Below, in pieces: positions 20,952 through 28,395 of a DNA stretch of 64,000 nt. Positions within the stretch are counted from its first letter, which is position 1. Each line of letters starts with the position of its first letter. Source of the DNA: Lysobacterales bacterium (GTDB lineage Bacteria > Pseudomonadota > Gammaproteobacteria > Xanthomonadales > Rhodanobacteraceae). Location: assembly GCA_017305135.1 (NCBI GenBank), contig JAFKNA010000004.1:1-64000 (forward strand), given 5' to 3'. Position numbers and translations under genes: made by a program. The notes below the pieces were generated by a model. It was not told the origin of the DNA and searched no databases. It worked only from the letters and a program-made list of their open reading frames with translations.

Positions 20952-21542
20952 ATGCGCAAACTCGTCCTGCTCAGCCTGTTCGCCGCGTGCCTGGTATTGC
21001 CGGCCGCCTGCGTCACGATCAACGTGTACTTCCCGGAAGCGGCGGCGGAGCAGGCCGCAGGCCAGTTCGTCGACAAGGTGCTGGGCGGCAGGAATGGCGC
21101 CGCGCCGCCTGCCGAGCAGCCACCTCCCGGCCATTCGCCCGGCGCGATGCTGCTCGACTTCCTGATCCCGAGCGCCCACGCCCAGCAGGCCGACATCACC
21201 ATCAGGACGCCGCAGATCCAGGCCATCCAGTCGCGCATGGAGCAGCGCTTCCAGTCGGTGTTGTCGAAATATTTCGCCAGCGGCGCAATCGGCTTCACCC
21301 GCGACGGGCTGGTGGCCGTGCGCGATGCCGCGGCCATCCCGCTGCCCGAGCGCGCCACGGCCAACGCCGCCGTCGCCGACGAGAACCGCGACCGCGCCGC
21401 CGTGTACCGCGAGATCGCCATTGCCAACGGCCACCCGGAGTGGGAGTCGCAGATCCGCACCGCCTTTGCCCGGCAGTGGATCAGCCATGCCCGCGCCGGC
21501 TGGTACTACCAGGACCCCTCCGGCTCCTGGCAGCAAAAGTGA
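20952..21542 (+). CDS. DUF1318 (YdbL-type) lipoprotein, with YnbE-like N terminus
   Basis: A 196-residue exported protein. A signal peptide ends with PAAC, giving lipidated C20, followed by VTINVYFPEAAAEQAA, which resembles the amyloid-like strand of the small lipoprotein YnbE. The second half, from about residue 75, is a full DUF1318 domain: GAIGFTRDGLVAVRDAA, NRDRAAVYREIAIANGHPEW and a closing WYYQDPSG. In E. coli YnbE and YdbL are separate genes of the ydbH-ynbE-ydbL operon. Here one protein seems to carry both parts. It follows the YdbH-type gene by 25 bp in the same direction. Confidence 0.85.
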   Translation: MRKLVLLSLFAACLVLPAACVTINVYFPEAAAEQAAGQFVDKVLGGRNGAAPPAEQPPPGHSPGAMLLDFLIPSAHAQQADITIRTPQIQAIQSRMEQRFQSVLSKYFASGAIGFTRDGLVAVRDAAAIPLPERATANAAVADENRDRAAVYREIAIANGHPEWESQIRTAFARQWISHARAGWYYQDPSGSWQQK

Positions 21543-21609
21543 CCGCAGGATGCGGTCATCCCGTGCAGGCCATGAATGGCCGACGACACGGGATCCAGTC
21601 AAGGAACGT

Positions 21610-21690
21610 CTGACCCAGTCATCATACCCGCGAAAGCGGGAATCCAAGCTGCTGTTCTGGATGGATGCCCGCTTTCGCGGGCATGACGTC
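21610..21690. repeat. family-C dyad repeat pair
   Basis: Two arms, CCCGCGAAAGCGGGAATCC (21628-21646) and ATGCCCGCTTTCGCGGGCAT (21664-21683), lie in the 345-bp gap between the DUF1318 gene and rlmD. Each is itself a hairpin. The rest of the gap (21543-21609, 21691-21887) shows no gene. Confidence 0.8.
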
Positions 21691-21887
21691 GTTTCTGCAG
21701 GGGATCCGTCCGTACACCGGGATGCAACGCAGTGGAATCCCGGTTTGCAGGCCCACGCCTCATGGTTCTGTCCAACAGTGGCGCCATGCCCGCGGAAGCG
21801 GCATCCATTTTGACCATTGATCCGCCGGCGCAAGCCCATGTGATGGCGGCTCGCGTAGGCCCCAACACCCTCAGCCCAGCCCTCTCC

Positions 21888-23183
21888 ATGCAATTCCCCG
21901 AGACCGACATCACCGCCCTCGCGCCCGACGGGCGCGGCATCGCCACCATCAACGGCAAGACCGTGCACGTGCACGGCGCGCTGCCGGGCGAGCGCGTGCG
22001 CATCCGCTATACGCGCCGCAGCCGCGAACTGGACGAGGCGCGGGTCGAGGAGCTCCTGTCCGCGTCGCCGGCGCGCATCGCGCCGCGCTGCGCGCATTTC
22101 GGCACCTGCAGCGGCTGCAGCCTGCAGCACCTGCCGCCGGAGGCGCAGATCGAGGCCAAGCAGAAGGTGCTGGCGGACAGTTTCGCCGCGGCCGGCAGGC
22201 TGGCGCCGGCGCGCTGGCTGGCACCGCTGCAGGATCTCGCTTGGGGCTACCGACGCAAGGGGCGGCTGTCGGTCAAATGGGTCGAGAAGAAGGGCAGGGT
22301 GCTGGTCGGCTTCCGCGAGGTGGATACCCGCTTCGTCGCCGACCTTGCGGCCTGCCCCACGCTGCTGCCGCAGGTCGGCGAGCGCATCGGCGACCTGGCG
22401 GAACTCGTCGCCTCCCTCGACGCCAAGCGCGAGATCCCGCAGATCGAGATCGCCGCGGGCGACGACCTGGCCGCGCTGACCTTCCGTCACCTCGTGCCGC
22501 TGACCGCGGCCGACCGCAGCGCACTGGCCGGCTTCGGCCAGGCGCACGGGCTGGCGATCATGCTCCAGCCCGGCGGCCCGGACACGCTGGAGCCGCTGTG
22601 GCCGGAGGAGGTTCCGCTGTCGTTCCGCCTCCCCGAGCACGACGTCGAGATCGCCTTCCGGCCGCTCGACTTCGTGCAGGTCAACGCCGGCCTCAACCGG
22701 CGCATGATCATGCAGGCGCTGGAACTCCTCGACGTGCAGCCCGGCGATCGCGTGCTCGATCTCTTCTGCGGACTCGGCAATTTCACCCTGCCGCTGGCGC
22801 GCAGGGCCGCGCACGTCACCGGCGTGGAAGGCGAACCGACGCTGGTGGCGCGTGCGCGGGAGAACGCGACGCGCAACGGCATCGCCAACGCGGAGTTCTT
22901 CGCCGCCGATCTTGCGGTGGACCAGCGCGATACGCCCTGGGCCGGCGCGCGCTACGACAAGCTGCTGCTCGACCCGCCGCGTTCCGGCGCCGCGGCCGTG
23001 CTGGAATACCTGCCGCGCGCGGGCACCGACCGCATCGTCTACGTGTCCTGCCACCCGGCGTCGCTGGCCCGCGATGCATCGATCCTCGTCGAGCGCCACG
23101 GCTTCCGCCTCGACGCTGCGGGCGTGATGGACATGTTCCCGCACACCGGGCATGTGGAGTCGATCGCGCTGTTCTGCCGCTGA
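21888..23183 (+). CDS. rlmD: 23S rRNA (uracil-1939-C5)-methyltransferase RlmD
   Basis: A 431-residue SAM-dependent methyltransferase that forms m5U1939 in 23S rRNA. An N-terminal TRAM domain (VHVHGALPGERVRIR) is followed by the [4Fe-4S] cysteines C68, C74 and C77 in CAHFGTCSGC. The Rossmann domain has DLFCGLGNFTLPLAR and the catalytic nucleophile cysteine lies in YVSCHP near residue 389. Length equals E. coli RlmD (433). I chose ATG 21888 (MQFPETD) since the longer frame upstream is unlike the family. Confidence 0.96.
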   Translation: MQFPETDITALAPDGRGIATINGKTVHVHGALPGERVRIRYTRRSRELDEARVEELLSASPARIAPRCAHFGTCSGCSLQHLPPEAQIEAKQKVLADSFAAAGRLAPARWLAPLQDLAWGYRRKGRLSVKWVEKKGRVLVGFREVDTRFVADLAACPTLLPQVGERIGDLAELVASLDAKREIPQIEIAAGDDLAALTFRHLVPLTAADRSALAGFGQAHGLAIMLQPGGPDTLEPLWPEEVPLSFRLPEHDVEIAFRPLDFVQVNAGLNRRMIMQALELLDVQPGDRVLDLFCGLGNFTLPLARRAAHVTGVEGEPTLVARARENATRNGIANAEFFAADLAVDQRDTPWAGARYDKLLLDPPRSGAAAVLEYLPRAGTDRIVYVSCHPASLARDASILVERHGFRLDAAGVMDMFPHTGHVESIALFCR

Positions 23184-23215
23184 GGGTGGAGGGCTGAAGG
23201 ACTCGCGTGGTGTTC

Positions 23216-23283
23216 CGTGGGAGCGGCTTCAGCCGCGATGCTTTCCACTTCGTACAGCATCGGGACTGAAGTCCCTCCCACGG
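23216..23283. repeat. family-A dyad repeat
   Basis: GGGAGCGGCTTCAGCCGCGA (23219-23238) and a partner GGGACTGAAGTCCCTCCCAC (23262-23281) lie between rlmD and the CYTH gene. No gene is seen in this gap. Confidence 0.7.
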
Positions 23284-23353
23284 CGTCTGGCTGGTTCGCG
23301 ACAGCACCCGTTTCATGCTTCAAATCCCGCCTCCCAAGCGCCCCTCGATATCC

Positions 23354-23854
23354 ATGCCCATCGAAATCGAACGCAAGTTCCTCCTCGCCAACGATGACTG
23401 GCGCCAGGCCGTCTCGCGCAGCGAGGCGATGGTGCAGGGCTATCTCGCCGGCCCGCCGGGGGCGCGCTGTTCGGTGCGGGTGCGGATCGCCGGCGGGTCG
23501 GCCTTCCTCAACATCAAGTCGCTCGGCTCGGGCGTCCGCCGCGACGAGTTCGAGTACGCGATCCCGCTGGACGACGCGCGGCGGATGCTGGAGACGCTGG
23601 CGGGGGACGTCGTCGCCAAGCACCGCCATCACGTCAAGGTGGACGGCCACCTGTTCGAGATCGACGTGTTCGAAGGCGCCAACGCGGGGCTGGTGGTCGC
23701 GGAAATCGAGCTCGCGGACGAAGGCGCCGCCTTTCCGCGCCCGCCGTGGCTGGGGCGCGAGGTCAGCCATCTCGCGCGCTACTACAATCTCAACCTCGCC
23801 GCGCACCCGTACGCGCACTGGAGCGAAACCGAGCGCACGGCGCGGGATGCCTGA
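23354..23854 (+). CDS. CYTH-domain protein (triphosphate tunnel metalloenzyme)
   Basis: A 166-residue single-domain CYTH protein. It opens with the defining EIERKFL signature, followed by alternating charged strands that line the tunnel: CSVRVRIAGG, FLNIKSLG, RRDEFEYAIP, AKHRHHVKVDG, FEIDVF and VAEIEL. Small bacterial members hydrolyse inorganic triphosphate or nucleoside triphosphates; substrate cannot be told from sequence. The start chosen is ATG 23354 (MPIEIERK), the normal position; the extra 13 residues upstream are not conserved. nagZ starts 12 bp downstream on the same strand, so the gene may lead that operon. Confidence 0.93.
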   Translation: MPIEIERKFLLANDDWRQAVSRSEAMVQGYLAGPPGARCSVRVRIAGGSAFLNIKSLGSGVRRDEFEYAIPLDDARRMLETLAGDVVAKHRHHVKVDGHLFEIDVFEGANAGLVVAEIELADEGAAFPRPPWLGREVSHLARYYNLNLAAHPYAHWSETERTARDA

Positions 23855-23866
23855 TACGATCCACGC

Positions 23867-24874
23867 ATGCTGATCATCGGACTATCCGGAACCACCCTCG
23901 ACGCCGCCGATCGCGCCCGCCTGGTGGCGCCGCAGGTCAGCGGCGCGATCCTGTTCTCGCGCAATTTCGAGAGCTACACGCAGGTCGCGGCACTGATCGA
24001 TGCCGTCCGCGAGTTGCGCCCCGATCCCTTCATCGTCTGCGTCGACCAGGAAGGCGGCCCGGTGCAGCGCTTCCGCGATGGTTTCACGCGCCTGCCGGCG
24101 CTGGCGCGCCTCGGCGAGCTGCACGCGCGCGATCCGCTCGCCGCGGTTGCCTGCGCGGAAGAACACGCCTGGCTGATGGCGAGCGAGCTCCGCGCCGTCG
24201 GCGTGGACATGAGCTTCGCGCCGGTGGTCGACCTCGCGCGCGGCAACCGTGCCATCGGCGAGCGCGCCTTCGCCGCCGACCCGCAGGTCGTCGCGGAACT
24301 TGCCCAGGCGTATTTGCGCGGCATGCGCCTGGCCGGCATGGCGGCGACTCTGAAGCACTTCCCGGGCCACGGCAGCGTCGCCGAGGACACCCACTTCGAT
24401 ACCGCCATCGATCCGCGCCCGCTGCAGTCGTTGCGCGAAGCGGACCTGATCCCGTTCGCCGAATGCATCGACAGCGGCGCCGAGGCGGTGATGATGGCGC
24501 ACGTCACCTATCCCGCAATCGACGCGCGCCCGGCCGGCTACTCGCGGGTGTGGATCGAGGACATTCTGCGCGGCGAACTTGGTTTCGGCGGCGTGGTGAT
24601 CGGCGACGACATCGGCATGGCCGCGGCCGAGTCCATCGGCGGCATCGCCGAGCGGGTCGCCGCGCACCTCGAGGCCGGCTGCGACCTGCTGCTGGCCTGC
24701 AATCCCGCCATCGTCGACGAGGCGCTCGCCGCCAGCAGTGCCGCCACGCGCTGCAGCCCGGAGCGCATCGCACGGCTGCAGGGCGAGGCGGCGCCTGCCT
24801 GGAGCGCGCTCGCCAGCAATCCGCAGCGCGACGAATTCGCCGCGCGCCTGCAGGCCCTCGGGGAACCCGTTTGA
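23867..24874 (+). CDS. nagZ: beta-N-acetylhexosaminidase NagZ
   Basis: A 335-residue glycoside hydrolase family 3 enzyme of cytosolic peptidoglycan recycling. It removes N-acetylglucosamine from anhydromuropeptides. CVDQEGGPVQRF near residue 60, the catalytic-loop motif LKHFPGHGSVAEDTHFD and the nucleophile region GVVIGDDIGM are all visible. There is no signal peptide, as expected for NagZ. Its stop codon overlaps the TTG start of the phosphoribosyltransferase gene. The nagZ-nucleoside phosphorylase neighbourhood is also known from Pseudomonas. Confidence 0.96.
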   Translation: MLIIGLSGTTLDAADRARLVAPQVSGAILFSRNFESYTQVAALIDAVRELRPDPFIVCVDQEGGPVQRFRDGFTRLPALARLGELHARDPLAAVACAEEHAWLMASELRAVGVDMSFAPVVDLARGNRAIGERAFAADPQVVAELAQAYLRGMRLAGMAATLKHFPGHGSVAEDTHFDTAIDPRPLQSLREADLIPFAECIDSGAEAVMMAHVTYPAIDARPAGYSRVWIEDILRGELGFGGVVIGDDIGMAAAESIGGIAERVAAHLEAGCDLLLACNPAIVDEALAASSAATRCSPERIARLQGEAAPAWSALASNPQRDEFAARLQALGEPV

Positions 24875-25425
24875 GTCCGCCCAGCGCCCGTGATCTCGCC
24901 GACGTGCTGCCGGGCGCGGACCTGGTCCACGCGCCGGCGGTGCTCGAGGCCGCCATCACCCACATGGCCGCGGCCATCGATACCGCACTTGGCGCGCGGC
25001 CGGCGCTGTTCCTGACCGTGATGCAGGGCGCGCTTCCCTTCGCCGGCCAGCTCGCCACCCGCATCCGCACGCCTCTGCGCTTCGACTACGTCCACGCCAC
25101 CCGCTATCGCGGCGCCACCAGCGGCGGCGAACTGCACTGGATCAAGCGCCCGTCGCTGGACCTCGCCGGCGCGACCGTGCTGCTGGTCGACGACATCCTC
25201 GACGAGGGCCATACGCTGAAGGCGATCCGCGACGCCTGCCTCGAGGAAGGGGCGGCGCGCGTGCTGGTGGCGGTGCTCTGCGACAAGCGCCACGCGCGCC
25301 GCACGCCCGGCATCGCGGCGGATTTCATCGGCGTCGAGGTGCCGGACCGCTACGTGTTCGGCTACGGCATGGACTATTACGAACAGGGCCGGAACCTTCC
25401 GGCCATCTACGCGGTGGACGGCTGA
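24871..25425 (+). CDS. hpt: hypoxanthine-guanine phosphoribosyltransferase
   Basis: A 184-residue type I PRTase for purine salvage. The PRPP-binding motif is VLLVDDILDEGHTLKAI, and FDYVHATRYRGATSGGEL is the flexible-loop region seen in Xanthomonas-type HPRTs. The start is a TTG at 24871-24873 that overlaps the nagZ stop (TTGA); no ATG lies early enough to keep the N-terminal helix. The stop overlaps the next ATG by one base (TGATG). Together nagZ, hpt and the nucleoside phosphorylase form a tightly coupled operon. Confidence 0.9.
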   Translation: MSPPSARDLADVLPGADLVHAPAVLEAAITHMAAAIDTALGARPALFLTVMQGALPFAGQLATRIRTPLRFDYVHATRYRGATSGGELHWIKRPSLDLAGATVLLVDDILDEGHTLKAIRDACLEEGAARVLVAVLCDKRHARRTPGIAADFIGVEVPDRYVFGYGMDYYEQGRNLPAIYAVDG

Positions 25426-26177
25426 TGCACGCGATCGATGTGGCACTTGTCGGCGGGACGGGCCTCTATCACTTTCCCGGGCTGGAAGCGGTCGAGCGGC
25501 ACGCGGTCGATACGCCCTATGGCCCGCCGTCCGACGCGCTGGTGATCGGGCAGCTCGGCGAGCGGCGCATCGCATTCCTGGCACGGCATGGCGAATCGCA
25601 CACCATCCCGCCGCACCGCGTGAACTACCGCGCCAACATCTGGGCGCTGCATCACCTGGGTGCCCGCCGCGTCATCGGCATCAACGCCGTCGGCGGCATC
25701 CGCGCCGACATGGGTCCGCGCGCGCTGGTGCTGCCCGACCAGATCATCGACTACACCCATGATCGCCTCACCAGCTACTGCGACGTGGCCGGCGCGGAGG
25801 TCCGCCACATCGACTTCAGCGAGCCTTACAGCGCCCGCCTGCGCGCCGAGCTGATGGGCGCCGCGGCAGCGGCCGGCATCCCGCTGCTGGACGGCGGCTG
25901 CTATGGCGCAACGCAAGGCCCGCGCCTCGAAACCCGTGCCGAGATCGCCCGCCTGCGGCGCGATGGCTGCGACCTGGTCGGCATGACCGGCATGCCCGAA
26001 GCTGCGCTGGCGCGCGAACTCGAGCTCGATTATGCCTGCATCGCGGTGGTCGCCAACTGGGCCGCCGGCTGCGGCGAGGAAGCAGAGATCAGCCTGCCGG
26101 AAATCTTCGCCAACCTCGAAGCTGCCACCGCGCAGGTGCCGCCGCTGATCACCGCGCTGCCGGCGCGCGCGGACTGA
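25425..26177 (+). CDS. S-methyl-5'-thioinosine (or thioadenosine) phosphorylase
   Basis: A 250-residue PNP/MTAP-family phosphorylase. GGTGLYHFPG forms the phosphate loop; RHGESHTIPPHRVNYRANIW, INAVGGIRADMGPRALVLPD and GCYGATQGPRLET follow, then the nucleoside site VGMTGMPEAALARELEL. The Pseudomonas enzyme of this type prefers methylthioinosine; the choice between inosine and adenosine substrates cannot be made by eye. It supplies methylthioribose-1-phosphate for methionine salvage, the route completed by MtnB, MtnC and MtnD encoded at 40.5-42.5 kb. It overlaps hpt by one base. Confidence 0.9.
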   Translation: MHAIDVALVGGTGLYHFPGLEAVERHAVDTPYGPPSDALVIGQLGERRIAFLARHGESHTIPPHRVNYRANIWALHHLGARRVIGINAVGGIRADMGPRALVLPDQIIDYTHDRLTSYCDVAGAEVRHIDFSEPYSARLRAELMGAAAAAGIPLLDGGCYGATQGPRLETRAEIARLRRDGCDLVGMTGMPEAALARELELDYACIAVVANWAAGCGEEAEISLPEIFANLEAATAQVPPLITALPARAD

Positions 26178-26245
26178 GACCGCCCACCGCGATCGCCGCG
26201 ACCCGCATCGCGCGCGCCATGACTTTCGGCGCTTGTGCGGTGCTC

Positions 26246-26276
26246 TTGATTTGTCGCGTTAAGCCGTTGTTATACT
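26246..26276 (+). promoter_or_regulatory. probable sigma-70 promoter of the cold-shock gene
   Basis: TATACT at 26271-26276 is a near-perfect -10; TTGATT at 26246-26251 could be the -35, although the 19-bp spacing is long. It lies in a patch that is AT-rich for this genome and leaves a leader of about 80 bases before the start codon, as is usual for csp genes. Confidence 0.6.
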
Positions 26277-26364
26277 CGGGCCGTGCGGCCCAAGGGAGGC
26301 GCGGCGTGCCCGCGGCCTGTGGTTGAAGCCGCACGCGGATCCATTCAGTTGAGGGGCTTCATCG

Positions 26365-26571
26365 ATGCTTACCGGTACCGTCAAGTGGTTCAACGACGCC
26401 AAGGGATTCGGCTTCATCGCACCCGAGCAGGGTGGGGAAGACGTCTTCGTGCATTACTCGGCGATCAATTCGCAGGGCTTCCGCAGCCTGCAGGAGGGGC
26501 AGCGCGTCAGTTTCGAGATCGTGCAGGGCCCCAAGGGCTCCCAGGCCGCAGGCGTGCAAGCGGTCGAGTGA
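26365..26571 (+). CDS. cold-shock protein, CspA family
   Basis: A 68-residue single cold-shock domain. The RNA-binding motifs RNP1 (KGFGFI) and RNP2 (VFVHY) are intact: [14 protein letters not shown] and [11 protein letters not shown]. These proteins bind single-stranded RNA and melt secondary structure. It is monocistronic, with its own promoter and a strong intrinsic terminator 23 bp after the stop. Sequence alone cannot say whether it is cold-induced or constitutive. Confidence 0.96.
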   Translation: MLTGTVKWFNDAKGFGFIAPEQGGEDVFVHYSAINSQGFRSLQEGQRVSFEIVQGPKGSQAAGVQAVE

Positions 26572-26593
26572 AGCCCGCCCCAGCCGTCCCCCG

Positions 26594-26619
26594 AAAGCCC
26601 CGCCCAGTGCGGGGCTTTT
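26594..26619 (+). terminator. intrinsic terminator after the cold-shock gene
   Basis: Perfect stem AAGCCCCGC/GCGGGGCTT with a CCAGT loop followed by TTTT. It is the clearest Rho-independent terminator in the window. Confidence 0.92.
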
Positions 26620-26733
26620 CGTGGCTGCTCGTTGATCCCAGCCGTCCGCGCAGTCCCCAGGATTTCACCCGGATATCGCGCGCCGGGCGAGCGGATGGGA
26701 CAATGCGCGCCTGATCTCCGACCCGCCACGCCC

Positions 26734-28176
26734 ATGCCAACCGCCTGCGAACACCCGCGACACGTGGACATTGCGATCATCGGCGGAGGCGCCTCGGGCG
26801 TGCTGGTCGCGGCGCACCTCCTGGCCGCCGACGTGCCGCGGAAGAGCGTCGCCCTGATCGATTCCGGCCCGGCACCGGGACGCGGCGTCGCCTACGGCAC
26901 TGGCGCGCCCGAGCACCTCCTCAACGTGCCGGCCGGCGGCATGAGCGCATTCGCGGACGATCCCGGCGACTTCGCCCGCTTCCTGGCTGCCGGACAGGGC
27001 GGCGAACCCTCTCCCGGGCTCGCGGCGACCTTCGCGCCGCGGCGCGATTACGCGCGCTACCTCCGCAACGTGCTCGAAAGCCGCCCAGGATTCTCGGCTC
27101 TGGAAATCGTGCATGATCGGGTCAGCGACATCGAACGGCGCGACGGCTTCCACCTGCAACTCGCCTCTGGCAAGCGCCTCCATGCCGATGCGGTCGTGCT
27201 GGCGATCGGCAACGCCCCGCGCAGGCTCGCCGTTCCCGCGGCGCTCAGCGACCGGCTGCTGCAGGCCTGGGATCCGGCCAGTCTTTCCGGGCTCCCGCCC
27301 GAGTCCGACGTCTGCATCGTCGGCAGCGGCCTCAGCATGGTGGACGTGGTGCTCACCCTCGCGGAAGCCGGCCACCGCGGGCGGCTGCACGTGCTTTCCA
27401 GGCACGGATTGATGCCGCTGCCGCATGCCACTTCATCCGGCCATGCCGGGGCGGCCGAAGCTGATGCGGCGGCCGCGCTGCTGGAAGCCAGCGCAGCGGG
27501 GCGGCTGCGCCTGCTGCGGCGCATGGTCGCCGAGGCGAGCGCCGGCGGCGATTCCTGGCAGCGCGTGTTCGAACGCCTGCGGCCACACGGCCAGCGCCTC
27601 TGGCAAACCTGGGACGAAGGCGAGCAGGCGAGCTTCCTGCGCCACCTGGTCCGCTACTGGGACATCCATCGCCACCGCATCGCGCCGCAGGTGCATGCGG
27701 TGCTCACGCGGCTCCAGGAGTCGGGCCAGCTCCGCATCCACGCCGGCCGCCTGCTCGCGGCGGAGCCCGCAACCGGGAACGGATGCCGCATCCGCTATCG
27801 AGCGCGCGGCACGCATGCGGAGGAGTCGCTGCAGTGCGACTGGATCGTCAATGCCACCGGCATCGAGACCCGCGTGCGCGCACGCGGCGACGACCTCGCC
27901 GCCGCGCTGCTGGCGCGCGGGCTCGCGGTGCCCGGCCCGCATGGTCTCGGGTTCGCCAGCCGCGGCATCGGCGAGGTGGTCGACGCACACGGCCACGTCG
28001 CCCCCGATCTGTTCGTGATCGGCGCCCTGCGGCTCGGCGATCTCTGGGAAACCATCGCCGTCCCCGAACTGCGCCAGCATGCCGCCGGCATCGCGAGGCA
28101 CCTCCTTGCCCGTGGGAGTACCGCGCCCGACCTGTGCGAGGGAGCGCTTGGGCGCGACCAGCTACCGGCGCCTTGA
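26734..28176 (+). CDS. FAD/NAD(P)-binding protein (NAD_binding_9 family)
   Basis: A 480-residue flavoprotein. The N-terminal dinucleotide fold is DIAIIGGGASGVLVA (residues 11-25), then GRGVAYGTGAPEHLLNVPAG, which is typical of the NAD_binding_9 family, and a second nucleotide motif VCIVGSGLSMVDVVLTLAE near residue 190. The family includes E. coli YdhS-like proteins and partners of hydroxyacylglutathione or amino-acid hydroxylase clusters; its reaction here is unknown. I chose ATG 26734 (MPTACEHP). The next gene starts 21 bp after its stop. Confidence 0.85.
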   Translation: MPTACEHPRHVDIAIIGGGASGVLVAAHLLAADVPRKSVALIDSGPAPGRGVAYGTGAPEHLLNVPAGGMSAFADDPGDFARFLAAGQGGEPSPGLAATFAPRRDYARYLRNVLESRPGFSALEIVHDRVSDIERRDGFHLQLASGKRLHADAVVLAIGNAPRRLAVPAALSDRLLQAWDPASLSGLPPESDVCIVGSGLSMVDVVLTLAEAGHRGRLHVLSRHGLMPLPHATSSGHAGAAEADAAAALLEASAAGRLRLLRRMVAEASAGGDSWQRVFERLRPHGQRLWQTWDEGEQASFLRHLVRYWDIHRHRIAPQVHAVLTRLQESGQLRIHAGRLLAAEPATGNGCRIRYRARGTHAEESLQCDWIVNATGIETRVRARGDDLAAALLARGLAVPGPHGLGFASRGIGEVVDAHGHVAPDLFVIGALRLGDLWETIAVPELRQHAAGIARHLLARGSTAPDLCEGALGRDQLPAP

Positions 28177-28197
28177 ACGCCGGGGAGGCGTTCGAAC

Positions 28198-28371
28198 TTG
28201 AATGATCTGACGATCGACATCGACGAGGAGCTCCACGCCGTCCTGCATCGCCAAGCGGGGCGGCATGGGGTGGCGGTTGAGGAGGAGGCGCGGCGCATCC
28301 TCGTCCAGGTGCTGCGCGCCGAAACGCCGCCCGGGCCGGGCGCGACGCCCGCGGGTCCCGAGGCTGACTGA
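28198..28371 (+). CDS. FitA/Arc-like ribbon-helix-helix antitoxin-like protein, TTG start
   Basis: A 57-residue frame beginning with TTG 28198, nine bases after a strong GGGGAGG ribosome site (28182-28188). It reads LTIDIDEELHAVLHRQAGRH, then GVAVEEEARRIL, the ribbon-helix-helix pattern of FitA-type antitoxins, which bind operator DNA and neutralise a PIN-domain (VapC/FitB) toxin. The C-terminal tail is Pro/Gly/Ala-rich and may lack a toxin-binding peptide. No PIN gene lies downstream: the cardiolipin synthase starts 24 bp later. It may therefore be an orphan repressor. Confidence 0.7.
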   Translation: MNDLTIDIDEELHAVLHRQAGRHGVAVEEEARRILVQVLRAETPPGPGATPAGPEAD

Positions 28372-28395
28372 ACGCCGCCCGGCGCGGATGCACGC

